64,000 nucleotides of DNA, from assembly GCA_017443145.1 (NCBI GenBank), contig JAFSPA010000012.1, forward strand, positions 124,001 to 188,000. Reading direction: 5' to 3'. Below are positions 50,681 to 58,665 of the stretch, piece by piece (positions within the stretch are counted from its first letter, which is position 1; every line of letters starts with the position of its first letter). A program made the position numbers and the translations under genes. The DNA is from Paludibacteraceae bacterium. Lineage in GTDB: Bacteria; Bacteroidota; Bacteroidia; Bacteroidales; Paludibacteraceae. The notes under the pieces were generated by a model. That model had not been told where the DNA came from and made no database searches. It was given only the letters and a program-made list of their open reading frames with translations.

Positions 50681-50989
50681 CGATTGATAGTAATAGTAAA
50701 TTGTTGTGCATACTATCAATCCGTTTGCAATAAGAAAAGTGCGAGTTTCTTATCGCGTACCAAGGTAACCCGCCAAGGAGACCTTTTCCCTACCTAAGAA
50801 ACTCACACAGTGTGTGAAGCATCATTATTGGTAGGATAAGGTGTCCATAAACGGAAGCCTTCTCTAATTATTTGTTGTTTATCTCCTTAAAACTTGGCGG
50901 GTTTTCGGTAAACGCGAAATAATAGTAATGCTATTAATAATTCATTATGTCCTCCTGTTTAACGTCAGGGAGTGACGGGAGGTGTAAAT
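50681..50989 (-). ncRNA. Long structured leader of the MBOAT/SGNH operon (candidate attenuator)
   Basis: Minus strand, 5'-3': the 32-nt motif at 50978-50947 (CCGTCACTCCCTGACG..., 29/32 identical to the gtr leader); a minigene at 50945-50934; arm A 50916-50893; arm B 50808-50795; arm A' 50778-50754; arm B' 50752-50739. A:A' share CTTGGCGGGTT and CGCGT complements; B:B' pair over 14 bp with one G-U (GTGTGAGTTTCTTA with TAAGAAACTCGCAC). A-B-A'-B' order is the same as in the gtr leader, while the arm sequences are unrelated. Confidence 0.62.
50934..50945 (-). CDS. Possible 3-codon leader minigene (MNY)
   Basis: AGGAGG, 5-nt gap, ATG AAT TAT TAA, directly after the shared leader motif. Same relative place as the minigene at 6132-6158. 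Very short, so weak on its own. Confidence 0.22.
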   Translation of the reverse strand: MNY

Positions 50990-50995
50990 TCGGCC

Positions 50996-51028
50996 GCAAA
51001 GGTACAACATTTTTTTGGAATGTGCAAA
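50996..51028 (-). promoter_or_regulatory. Promoter of the MBOAT/SGNH operon
   Basis: -33 TTTG (TTTGCACAT), -7 TACCTTTGC; more than 300 nt from the coding start. Confidence 0.78.
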
Positions 51029-51073
51029 AAAATATTGGTATTTTTATTTTATATGGCGAAAAACACCAATAAA

Positions 51074-51106
51074 TTTGCGTATGTCAAATATTTATTATAC
51101 CTTTGC
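51074..51106 (+). promoter_or_regulatory. Promoter of the EamA transporter gene
   Basis: -33 TTTG (TTTGCGTATGTC), -7 TACCTTTGC, 10 nt before the chosen ATG. Confidence 0.78.
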
Positions 51107-51115
51107 GCGTTTTTT

Positions 51116-52036
51116 ATGAAAAAAGCGTCACCTTACATAGCAGTTATCATCGCCATGCTCATTTGGGCAGGGTCGGGAATAGCCGTGAAAGCGGCATTGG
51201 AGTCGTTTGCTCCGTTGATGCTGGTGATGACGCGGTTTACGATAGGTGTACTGCTGATGTGCTGCTTCGGACTTGTGGCGAATAGGGCAGCAAGGGAAGA
51301 TTCGATTCTGCGGCTACAGAAAGTGGACAAGCAGGATATCTGGCTGTTTGTTTTAGGCGGTGTTTTTCAGCCTTTTCTGTATTTCATCTTGGAGACTTAC
51401 AGTTACGATGCCTTTGCGACGCCCACTATCGCTGAAGCGTTTCTAAGCACCAATCCGCTGATAGCACCAATCTTCGCGTGGATATTCCTGCGCGAACGGG
51501 TGACAGGCTGGAATATTGCGGGAATACTTATTTCGACAGCGGGTATGGTGATGCTGGTGCTGGCAGGAAGTGAGAGTTTTGCGATGGGGAATATATGGGG
51601 TGTGCCGCTTGCGATTGTAACTGTCTGTATGGCAGTGGGTTACTCGATTATACTGAAGAAGATACCGGCTAAATACAGTGCACTAACGATTGTTTTCTGG
51701 GTGCAGCTGACGGGACTCGTGTTGTTCTATATTCTGGCAGCAGGTAAGGCACTTGTCTATCCGGAAACACAATGGTTCACGACGATTACTCCAGCGGCTG
51801 TGGAAGGCGTGATGTATCTGGCTGTTTTGTCCAGTGTGGCAGCGTTTATATTGTTCTGCTACAGCGTGCGATTTATCGGCGTGACGAAGGCCAATATCTT
51901 CAACAATATCCGACCAGTTTTCACGGCATTGATTATGCTTCTTTTGTTCGGAGAACAACTGCCGCTTTGGAAGTGGGTTGGTATCGGAATTATTGTTTTA
52001 GGCTTATTTATATGTCAAAAACATAGAAAAAAGTAA
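51116..52036 (+). CDS. EamA-family (drug/metabolite) transporter
   Basis: 306 residues from ATG 51116 (MKKASPYIAVIIAMLIWAGSG); the longer frame includes the promoter. Ten helices in two EamA repeats (about 8-140 and 155-300), with the typical IWAGSGIAVKAAL start and the LSTNPLIAPIFAWIFLRERV motif (about 119-138), repeated as NIRPVFTALIMLLLFGEQLP (about 266-285). Exporter of small metabolites, substrate unknown. Confidence 0.9.
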   Translation: MKKASPYIAVIIAMLIWAGSGIAVKAALESFAPLMLVMTRFTIGVLLMCCFGLVANRAAREDSILRLQKVDKQDIWLFVLGGVFQPFLYFILETYSYDAFATPTIAEAFLSTNPLIAPIFAWIFLRERVTGWNIAGILISTAGMVMLVLAGSESFAMGNIWGVPLAIVTVCMAVGYSIILKKIPAKYSALTIVFWVQLTGLVLFYILAAGKALVYPETQWFTTITPAAVEGVMYLAVLSSVAAFILFCYSVRFIGVTKANIFNNIRPVFTALIMLLLFGEQLPLWKWVGIGIIVLGLFICQKHRKK

Positions 52037-52052
52037 CATTTTTTAAGATTTC

Positions 52053-52085
52053 TTTGGTCATGTCGTAAATAAGTTGTATTTTTGC
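52053..52085 (+). promoter_or_regulatory. Promoter of the reductase-OYE-SDR operon
   Basis: -33 TTTG, -7 TATTTTTGC, 17 nt before the first ATG. Confidence 0.7.
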
Positions 52086-52102
52086 GAGCTAATTATTTGG
52101 AA

Positions 52103-52909
52103 ATGCTTATGCAACAATTTATTTACTCCGACTTAACTTCGTTTTATAACTTTCTTTTCATCATTGCTGTTATCGGCTTGGTGATTTTTGTAACGTTGTA
52201 TTATGTGGATGCCGGTTACGGCAAGATGCGCTCTGAGAAATGGGGACCTGCTATCAATAATAAGATTGGTTGGTTCTTGATGGAGATGCCTGTTTTCTTG
52301 ATTGTGCTGTATCTGTGGGCCATTTCGCCGTATACGGTGACGCGGCATGCTCCTTACTGGGTGTTCCTGCTCATTTTTGAGTTCCACTATTTCCAGCGCT
52401 CGTTTATTTTCCCGTTTATACTGAAGGGCAAAGGACAGATGCCAATCATTATTATGCTGTTGTCGGTTATTTGGAATCTCATGAACGGATATATTCAGGG
52501 TTTTTGGCTGTTCCATTTGGCTCCGAAGTACTATCCTGAGCTTTATACGATAGACTGGCTGTATGACCCGCGCTTTATTATCGGTACGATAATATTCATT
52601 ACCGGTTGGATAATCAATATGCACTCCGACCATGTGATTCGTAATCTGCGCAAGCCGGGTGATACGAACCATTATTTGCCGAAAAAAGGCTTGTATAAAT
52701 ACGTTACCAGTGCCAATTATCTCGGCGAGATTACCGAGTGGTTTGGCTTTGCCATCTTGACATGGTCGTTTGCAGGACTGCTGTTCTGGTGGTTCTCATG
52801 CTGCAACCTCGTTCCGCGTGCTAACTCCATCTATCACAAGTATGAGCAGGAGTTCCCGAATGAGTTCGACCGCAAGAAGTTGAAGAGAATAATTCCATTT
52901 ATCTATTGA
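52103..52909 (+). CDS. 3-oxo-5-alpha-steroid 4-dehydrogenase (5-alpha-reductase) family protein
   Basis: 268 residues from ATG 52103 (or 52109); a TTG at 52082 falls in the promoter. Six to seven helices. C-terminal signature of SRD5A proteins: PKKGLYKYVTSANYLGEITEWFGFAI (about 192-217, including Y-x-x-x-x-N-Y-x-G-E) and the ending YHKYEQEFPNEFDRKKLKRIIPFIY, with the N-R/P-F type NADPH site. The family reduces the C4-C5 double bond of 3-oxo-4-ene steroids. First of three reductase genes in a row, 1-nt gap to the next. Confidence 0.87.
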   Translation: MLMQQFIYSDLTSFYNFLFIIAVIGLVIFVTLYYVDAGYGKMRSEKWGPAINNKIGWFLMEMPVFLIVLYLWAISPYTVTRHAPYWVFLLIFEFHYFQRSFIFPFILKGKGQMPIIIMLLSVIWNLMNGYIQGFWLFHLAPKYYPELYTIDWLYDPRFIIGTIIFITGWIINMHSDHVIRNLRKPGDTNHYLPKKGLYKYVTSANYLGEITEWFGFAILTWSFAGLLFWWFSCCNLVPRANSIYHKYEQEFPNEFDRKKLKRIIPFIY

Positions 52910-52910
52910 T

Positions 52911-54185
52911 ATGAATAAGTTATTTACCCCTTACAAACTTGGACCTATAACACTGCGGAACAGATTTATTCGTTCCGCAGCGTTTGAGAATATGTGTACG
53001 GCCAATATGCCGTCGCAGATGTTAGAAGATTATCATGTGTCTGTAGCACATGGCGGAGTAGGTATGACCACAGTTGCTTACTGTGCTGTTGACCTGAGTG
53101 GTGTGTCGTTTGACGGACAGCTGTATGTTCGTGACGAGGCTCTTCCGGGCTTGAAGAAACTCACAGACGCTGTGCATGCCGAAGGCGCGAAAGCGAGCAT
53201 CCAACTTGGTCACTGCGGCAATATGACGCATATTAGTACGTGCCATTGTATGCCTGTTTCGGCTTCCAACGGCTTCAACCTCTATTCGCCGACTATCCAC
53301 CGTCGTCTTAAAGTGGCGGAGATAAAAGCGCTGGTGAAGAAGTTCGGCGAGGCAGTGGATTTCTGCCGCGAGGCGGGATTCGATTGCGTTGAGATTCACG
53401 CAGGTCACGCGTATTTGATATCACAGTTTATCAGTCCGCGCACGAACCATCGTCATGACGAGTACGGAGGCAGCTTTGAGAATCGTGTTCGCTTCCTTAA
53501 TGAAGTGCTGGACGAAGTGATGAAGCACGCTGGAAAAGATATGGCAGTAGTCGTTAAGACCAATATGTGGGACGATTGCTGGCACGGTTCGGATATCGAG
53601 GAAGGCATAAAGGTCGCAAAAGAGATTGCCAAACATAAAGTGCATGGAATCGTTCTGTCCGGCGGTACAGTAAGTCGTTCGCCGATGACCATTCTGCGTG
53701 CTGCAATGCCGATTAATACGTTGGCGCACTATATGCCGGGCAAGATGTGGTGGCTCAAGGCCGCGTTGCATATTCCGTTCGTTGGAGCTATTATGACGCC
53801 GACACAGCCGTTCAAAGAACTCTATTTCATGGAACAGGCCAAACGCTTCCAAGAGGCTATTAAGGATGTGCCGCTGATTTATGTTGGTGGTGTGCAATCG
53901 GGCGATAACTGCCAGACTATCATGGACGAAGGCTTCGAACTCTTCCAATTGGCACACGTGCTGATTAAAGATCCGGACTTCGTTAACCATGTGAAGGAGA
54001 ATCCGCATTATCATGCAGGTTGTGGACGTTCGAACTACTGCGTAGGGCGTATGTACTCCAAGGAAATGAAATGCCACGAGTGCGTAGAGCGCGACGGCGA
54101 AAAAATACCTAATTGCCTCAAACGCGAGATTACCAAACTCGAGAAACAGGCGAAAGAAGCAAACGAAAGACAGAAGAAATGTTAG
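52911..54185 (+). CDS. NADH:flavin oxidoreductase, old yellow enzyme family
   Basis: 424 residues. FMN-binding TIM barrel: LFTPYKLGPITLRNRFIRSA (4-23), QLGHCGN (about 97-103), DCVEIHAGHAYLISQFISPR (about 160-179), YGGSFENRVRF (about 187-197) and VGGVQSGDN near 324. The C-terminus has clustered cysteines (GCGRSNYCVGRMY, KCHECVERDGEKIPNC, about 368-402), as in Fe-S-containing enoate reductases, but the second (FAD/NADH) half of BaiCD/2,4-dienoyl-CoA reductase is absent. It would reduce enones, and next to a 5-alpha-reductase homolog a steroid 3-oxo-4-ene is a likely type of substrate (inference). Confidence 0.87.
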   Translation: MNKLFTPYKLGPITLRNRFIRSAAFENMCTANMPSQMLEDYHVSVAHGGVGMTTVAYCAVDLSGVSFDGQLYVRDEALPGLKKLTDAVHAEGAKASIQLGHCGNMTHISTCHCMPVSASNGFNLYSPTIHRRLKVAEIKALVKKFGEAVDFCREAGFDCVEIHAGHAYLISQFISPRTNHRHDEYGGSFENRVRFLNEVLDEVMKHAGKDMAVVVKTNMWDDCWHGSDIEEGIKVAKEIAKHKVHGIVLSGGTVSRSPMTILRAAMPINTLAHYMPGKMWWLKAALHIPFVGAIMTPTQPFKELYFMEQAKRFQEAIKDVPLIYVGGVQSGDNCQTIMDEGFELFQLAHVLIKDPDFVNHVKENPHYHAGCGRSNYCVGRMYSKEMKCHECVERDGEKIPNCLKREITKLEKQAKEANERQKKC

Positions 54186-55003
54186 CATTAGTTACAGGCG
54201 CATCGAGTGGAATTGGGTTGCAGTATGCTACCCAGCTCGCGCGCGATTATCATACTGATTTACTCCTCGTTTCCAATCAGGAGAAAGAGTTACAGCAAGT
54301 GGCAAAGGACTTGGCTGCGCAATACAACGTCAAGACCATCGCTAAGTATGCCGATTTGAGCAAACCCGATTCCGCAGAGGAACTGTTCGCTTACTGCAAG
54401 GAGAACAAACTGGATGTCGATATCCTTATCAACAACGCGGGAGTATTCTTCTTCAATCCGTATTGTGACACCGATATGAAGCGTATTGAACTTATGCTCA
54501 ATCTCCACGTCGTGACGGTTGCCAAACTGACTCGTCTGTTCGGCGAAGAAATGGCAAAGCGCGAGAAACCGACTTCGGAGGAGCGTCCGCTTAAGCATCG
54601 TAAGAGACAGAAAGGTTACATCCTTAATATGTCGTCTATGTCAGCTTGGATGGCGATGCCGGGTATTCAGACTTATAATGCCACTAAGGCTTTTATCTAT
54701 AACTTCTCCAAGTCTGTTTGGTACGAACTTAAGCCGAAGGGCGTTTATGTGACCGTCATGGCTCCGGGAGCAGTAGATACGGCTTTGTTCGGCTTGGCAC
54801 CTAATCTGCGTAAACTGGCTGTAGCGCTCACCGTTAGTATCCGTCCGGAGAAATTGGTTAAGAAAGCGTTGCGCAAGCTCTTCCGCGGTAAGAAAGCTTC
54901 CACACCGGGTTTCATCAACTGGCTCTCTACACCTATGTTGAAGCATACACCGGACTGGGCACTCTTCTTCGCTCAAAAGAAACTTGCCAAGTTCCAGCAT
55001 TAA
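54179..55003 (+). CDS. Short-chain dehydrogenase/reductase
   Basis: 274 residues from ATG 54179 (MLALVTGASSGIGLQYATQL); the longer frame to 54113 only extends into the previous gene. Rossmann motif TGASSGIG (6-13), NNAGVFFF (about 85-92), catalytic Ser in LNMSSMSAWMAMPG (about 149-162) and YNATKAF (about 166-172, Tyr and Lys). Classical SDR of the 17-beta/3-beta hydroxysteroid or fatty-acyl type with a C-terminal hydrophobic tail. Overlaps the OYE gene by 7 bp. Substrate inferred only from context. Confidence 0.85.
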   Translation: MLALVTGASSGIGLQYATQLARDYHTDLLLVSNQEKELQQVAKDLAAQYNVKTIAKYADLSKPDSAEELFAYCKENKLDVDILINNAGVFFFNPYCDTDMKRIELMLNLHVVTVAKLTRLFGEEMAKREKPTSEERPLKHRKRQKGYILNMSSMSAWMAMPGIQTYNATKAFIYNFSKSVWYELKPKGVYVTVMAPGAVDTALFGLAPNLRKLAVALTVSIRPEKLVKKALRKLFRGKKASTPGFINWLSTPMLKHTPDWALFFAQKKLAKFQH

Positions 55004-55004
55004 T

Positions 55005-55721
55005 ATGTATTTGTTTTATACACCGGAGATAGTCGGAAGTAAGGAAGAGGTTGGTAAGACCTATTGTCTGGATGCGGAAGAGTCGGGGCATTGTGTTCGT
55101 GTGTTGCGATACGACCGAGGTGATGAGATTCTGCTGACTAATGGTCAGGGGATGACATACACCGCGGAGATAACGAATCCGAATCCTAAGCGTTGCGAGT
55201 TCCGCGTGCTGACGGCTGAACGGCAAGCGAAGCACCATAGTAACTATATCCACATTGCTCTTGCTCCGACAAAAAACATAGAGCGGGTAGAGTGGTTCGT
55301 GGAGAAGTGTACGGAGATTGGTGTGGACGAGATAACGCTGTTGTCGTGCCGTTTTTCGGAGCGTAAACAGTTGCGGTTGGACAGACTGCAGAAGATTATA
55401 CTCTCTGCTGCCAAACAGTCTCTGACGCCTTATCTGCCGAAGTTGAACGAGCTGACGGACTGCGCGGAGTTTATCCGCGGGGCAAAGGAAGAGACGCGGT
55501 TTATAGCGCATTGCTACAAAGAGGATAAGCGGGAGTTGCGAAGCGAGCTTGTTCCGGGCAAGAGTGTAGTGGTGATGATTGGTCCGGAGGGCGATTTCAG
55601 CGAGCAGGAGATAGCGGCAGCGCTTGAACATGGTTTTGTGCCGGTGAGTCTGGGCGAAAGTCGGTTGCGGACGGAAACAGCAGGAATAGTGGCTTGCCAT
55701 ATCTGCAACCTCTTTAGTTGA
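55005..55721 (+). CDS. rsmE: 16S rRNA (uracil1498-N3)-methyltransferase
   Basis: 238 residues from ATG 55005 (MYLFYTPEI). PUA-like N-terminal domain (about 15-70, SGHCVRVLRYDRGDEILLTNGQG) and a SPOUT domain with the knot motifs ALAPTKNIERVEWFVEKCTEIGV (about 84-106) and MIGPEGDFSEQE (about 190-201), ending LGESRLRTETAG. Directly after the SDR gene (1-nt gap), a housekeeping gene in an otherwise reductive operon. Confidence 0.94.
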   Translation: MYLFYTPEIVGSKEEVGKTYCLDAEESGHCVRVLRYDRGDEILLTNGQGMTYTAEITNPNPKRCEFRVLTAERQAKHHSNYIHIALAPTKNIERVEWFVEKCTEIGVDEITLLSCRFSERKQLRLDRLQKIILSAAKQSLTPYLPKLNELTDCAEFIRGAKEETRFIAHCYKEDKRELRSELVPGKSVVVMIGPEGDFSEQEIAAALEHGFVPVSLGESRLRTETAGIVACHICNLFS

Positions 55722-55738
55722 AAAGCGAAAACTGAAAA
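55718..55738. repeat. Heptanucleotide tandem repeat (TTGAAAA/GCGAAAA/CTGAAAA)
   Basis: Three 7-bp units from the rsmE stop codon to the GTG start of the PAP2 gene. Confidence 0.7.
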
Positions 55739-56341
55739 GTGAATGAACTTATTCAAATAGATCAATCGTGGTTGCTTGCCATTAATGGCGCACATTGTGA
55801 GGCGATGGACCAAGTGATGTGGTACATCAGTCAGGCGTGGATATGGATACCGCTGTATGCGTTGTTGATAGGCCTTCTGGTGTGGCGATTTGGCTGGAAG
55901 CGGGGACTATTGTATACGCTGGCTTTAGTGGCAGCCGTAGGGTTGAGTGATTGGGTGTCCTCGGGCTTGATAAAACATTGGGTATGTAGGCCTCGTCCGA
56001 CGCATGAACCGGCGTTAGAAGGTCTGGTGCATATCGTGAATGGCTACGTCGGCGGCCAATACGGTTTTGTGAGCTCGCATGCTGCAAATACCGCATCTTT
56101 AGCGGTTTTATTCGGTCTTATCTGGAATAAAATAAACCACCAAGGATGGTGGTTGATGGTCTATGTAGTAGTGAATTGCTACAGTCGGATGTACTTAGGA
56201 GTACATTATCCGGGAGATATAGTAGGAGGTTTGGTAGTCGGAACGGTTATTGCGCTATTGGTTTACGTGCTGCTGAATCAGGTCGAGCGGGTGCGAAAGT
56301 TGCGTGTGGATGGCGCGGACAGTCAGGTTTGCGGTTCATAA
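55739..56341 (+). CDS. PAP2-superfamily membrane phosphatase
   Basis: 200 residues from GTG 55739. Five to six helices. Phosphatase motifs KHWVCRPRPTH (about 79-89), SSHAANT (about 112-118) and SRMYLGVHYPGDIVGG (about 148-163). Members dephosphorylate undecaprenyl pyrophosphate or phospholipid intermediates in the periplasm. The last 95 bp overlap the convergent small-protein gene. Confidence 0.87.
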   Translation: MNELIQIDQSWLLAINGAHCEAMDQVMWYISQAWIWIPLYALLIGLLVWRFGWKRGLLYTLALVAAVGLSDWVSSGLIKHWVCRPRPTHEPALEGLVHIVNGYVGGQYGFVSSHAANTASLAVLFGLIWNKINHQGWWLMVYVVVNCYSRMYLGVHYPGDIVGGLVVGTVIALLVYVLLNQVERVRKLRVDGADSQVCGS

Positions 56342-56642
56342 ATCGGTCGTACTGCTCAGGCGTAACAACACCTTTAATCTCCTCGAGGAAGAGGTACATA
56401 CCTTGTAGTTCCTCGGCACGGGATTGGCCTTGCATCCGGCGCTTGTTATGGCGAAGATTGATGCGATAGATAGAGTCGATAGCCAATGAATCGGTAAGAC
56501 CCAATTCGCGGATAAGCATATACGTCTGCTTACGCGCCATCTCTTCGGGAGTGCGTTGTGGCATATCTTTCGGGACTGGTGGCTGTGCATTAGCAGCAGC
56601 AGCAAGCGCCAAGAGTATAAAAACGAGATAGAGGTGTTTCAT
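56247..56642 (-). CDS. Small secreted protein of unknown function
   Basis: 131 residues from ATG 56642 (MKHLYLVFILLALAAAANAQ, signal peptide cleaved near 20). Mature part helical: PQRTPEEMARKQTYMLIREL (about 29-48), then EELQGMYLFLEEIKGVVTPEQYDRF, a layout like Spy/CpxP-type or DUF4890-like periplasmic proteins. Overlaps the 3' end of the PAP2 gene by 95 bp, which is unusual for this gene-dense but rarely overlapping region; the C-terminal 30 residues may be poorly conserved. Confidence 0.65.
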   Translation of the reverse strand: MKHLYLVFILLALAAAANAQPPVPKDMPQRTPEEMARKQTYMLIRELGLTDSLAIDSIYRINLRHNKRRMQGQSRAEELQGMYLFLEEIKGVVTPEQYDRFMNRKPDCPRHPHATFAPARPDSAARKPIAQ

Positions 56643-56705
56643 ACACCCTAATCCTAACAAAAATTGTGCCAGAAAGGGCATAAAAGGAAAAATGGTTAAA
56701 TATTG

Positions 56706-57926
56706 ATGCGTTTTGAACGATTTATAGCAGAGCGTTTGTATTTCGAGCAGGCCCGTGAAGGCCGTTCGTCCCGTCCCGCTGTACGTGTGGCATTAGCCGG
56801 ACTGATTATCGGCGTGATGGTGATGATAGTGACGGTGTGCGTGGTGGTGGGCTTTAAGCAGACCGTGACGGATAAAGTGGTAGGTTTTGCGGCGCATCTG
56901 CGCGTGGTGAACTTCGAGAATAACAACACGTTTGAGTTGAGCCCGATTGTTGTGCCAGACTCTATGCTGCAGTCGCTAAGCCATTTGCCGCATATAGAGA
57001 GCGTGAATACATTCGTGACGAAGCCGGGAATACTGAAAACGGACGAGGCTTTTCAGGGCATCGTGTTCAAGGGTACAACGTATTGGAGCTATTTTGCGGA
57101 TAACCTGATAGAGGGCAAGTTGCCGGATAAAGAGAACGAGGTAGTGCTGTCTCATCGGCTGTGCGAGTTGCTGAAGTTGGGTGTAGGCGATGCGGTAATG
57201 AGCTATTTCGTGGGGGAGAGTGTGCGCGTTCGCAAGTTCGTTGTGTGCGGTATCTACCGTACGGGCTTTACGGACTTCGACGAGCGTTTCGTGCTCGGTA
57301 AGATGGAGGTGGTGCGTCGTTTGAACGGCTGGAGTGACGACGAGGTGTCGGGAATAGAACTGCGGGTGGATAATCTGCGCAACCTATACGAGGCTTCGGA
57401 TTATGTCTTTTTTGCAACAGCTAACCGCTTTGACGATAAAGGTAACGGGTACTATATGGAGACTATGGAACAACTGAACCCACAGGTGTTCTCCTGGCTG
57501 GATCTGTTGGACGCTAATGTGGTGATAATCATCCTGTTGATGCTTGCTGTGTTGGGCTTTAATATCATCTCGGGACTGATTATCTTGATTCTGGACTCGA
57601 TACAGTTAGTCGGAGTGCTGAAGGCCTTAGGCGCAACGAATAAGCAGGTGCGCGGCGTGTTTATTACGCAAGGCGTAATGTTGATAGGCAAGGGAATGAT
57701 TTGGGGCAATGTGCTCGGTCTGGCGTTGTGTGCGATACAGTATTTCGGACATATTCTGCCGCTGGATGCTGCAACGTATTACGTGAACTACGTGCCGATA
57801 TCTTTCCCGATAGGCTGGTTATTGCTACTGAATGCTGGAACACTCCTTGTCTCAACATTGATTCTGCTGGCACCAAGTGCTATCATAACAAAAATCTCAC
57901 CAGCCGAAGTGATGAGATTTGAGTAA
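56706..57926 (+). CDS. LolC/LolE-type ABC transporter permease (FtsX/MacB-like)
   Basis: 406 residues from ATG 56706; a TTG one codon earlier is not needed. FERFIAERLYF start (3-13), helix 1 (about 28-50), a large periplasmic domain (about 51-262) with VVNFENNNTFEL, then three helices (about 265-400) and the FtsX motif DSIQLVGVLKALGATNKQVR (about 297-316). Such permeases work with LolD to release outer-membrane lipoproteins. No ATPase gene adjoins; ends NEVMRFE-like. Confidence 0.87.
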   Translation: MRFERFIAERLYFEQAREGRSSRPAVRVALAGLIIGVMVMIVTVCVVVGFKQTVTDKVVGFAAHLRVVNFENNNTFELSPIVVPDSMLQSLSHLPHIESVNTFVTKPGILKTDEAFQGIVFKGTTYWSYFADNLIEGKLPDKENEVVLSHRLCELLKLGVGDAVMSYFVGESVRVRKFVVCGIYRTGFTDFDERFVLGKMEVVRRLNGWSDDEVSGIELRVDNLRNLYEASDYVFFATANRFDDKGNGYYMETMEQLNPQVFSWLDLLDANVVIIILLMLAVLGFNIISGLIILILDSIQLVGVLKALGATNKQVRGVFITQGVMLIGKGMIWGNVLGLALCAIQYFGHILPLDAATYYVNYVPISFPIGWLLLLNAGTLLVSTLILLAPSAIITKISPAEVMRFE

Positions 57927-57927
57927 C

Positions 57928-57962
57928 GGTTATGGGTTACCGGTTACCGGTTATAGGTTAGA
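57928..57962. repeat. Heptanucleotide tandem repeat (GGTTACC/GGTTATA, 5 units)
   Basis: Five 7-bp units just after the permease stop; the last contains the batE stop codon. Confidence 0.85.
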
Positions 57963-58665
57963 TTCTTTCTAACGAGCTGAGTTTCATCCAGCCGACGTTA
58001 TTTCCGACATGTATATTACACCATTCGCCGAGGGTCTCGTGAATGATGACCTTTGTGCCTTCGTGTAGCGTAAAGAGTTCTGTTCCGGAACGGTCCGGCG
58101 AAGCCTTAACGTTAACAATACCCTGCGTGATAATAGCCTCTGCACGGTTATTGTCTCTGCTATGCAGGCTGCCGGCGTTGGCACAGGCGCATATTGAAAT
58201 GAAGAGTGCTACGAGCCCCGAATAGAAAGCCGTCTTGCGTAGCCACTGTTCCTTACTGAGCGCAAAGAGTAGGGCTCCGATAAGCACGATGAGGAAGCTT
58301 ATGATACTAAGTATCATCCACGTCGTTTCGCGCATCGTGTTACGGATGGACTGAAGCCAATTCTTGATGAAGAACATCTGGTTGTCTTCCACATTATCGA
58401 TGATACGACTCTGCGCAAAAGCGAGGTTGTACTTGGCATCCTTATTGCGCGGGTCGAGACGCAAGCAGCGCTCGTAGGCCAGAATAGCCTGCGCGAGTTC
58501 GTCCTGCTTGAAGTAGGCATTGCCTAAGTTGTAGTATGCCTCGGAATTCGGCTGCTCGGCAATAATTTGTTCATAAGCCTGCGCAGCTTCGGCGTAGTTC
58601 CCATCAGAATACAACTGATTGGCGTCAGCAAATAACGTGGAAAGGATTATCAGTAGCAGTTTCAT
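57958..58665 (-). CDS. batE: BatE: TPR + SH3 domain protein
   Basis: 235 residues. TPR region (about 12-85: YSDGNYAEAAQAYEQIIAEQ, YYNLGNAYFKQDELAQAILAY), two membrane helices (about 110-132 and 140-160), then an SH3-like domain (about 175-235: GIVNVKASPDRSGTELFTLHEGTKV, WCNIHVGNNVGWMKLSSLE). Last gene of the bat (Bacteroides aerotolerance) cluster, overlapping batD by 4 bp. Confidence 0.85.
   Translation of the reverse strand: MKLLLIILSTLFADANQLYSDGNYAEAAQAYEQIIAEQPNSEAYYNLGNAYFKQDELAQAILAYERCLRLDPRNKDAKYNLAFAQSRIIDNVEDNQMFFIKNWLQSIRNTMRETTWMILSIISFLIVLIGALLFALSKEQWLRKTAFYSGLVALFISICACANAGSLHSRDNNRAEAIITQGIVNVKASPDRSGTELFTLHEGTKVIIHETLGEWCNIHVGNNVGWMKLSSLERI

Noticed and set aside
50681..50719. 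TTG start of the MBOAT gene at 50719
   Set aside because: The ATG at 50680 gives the standard family N-terminus; the extra residues are low complexity and lie after arm B' of the leader.
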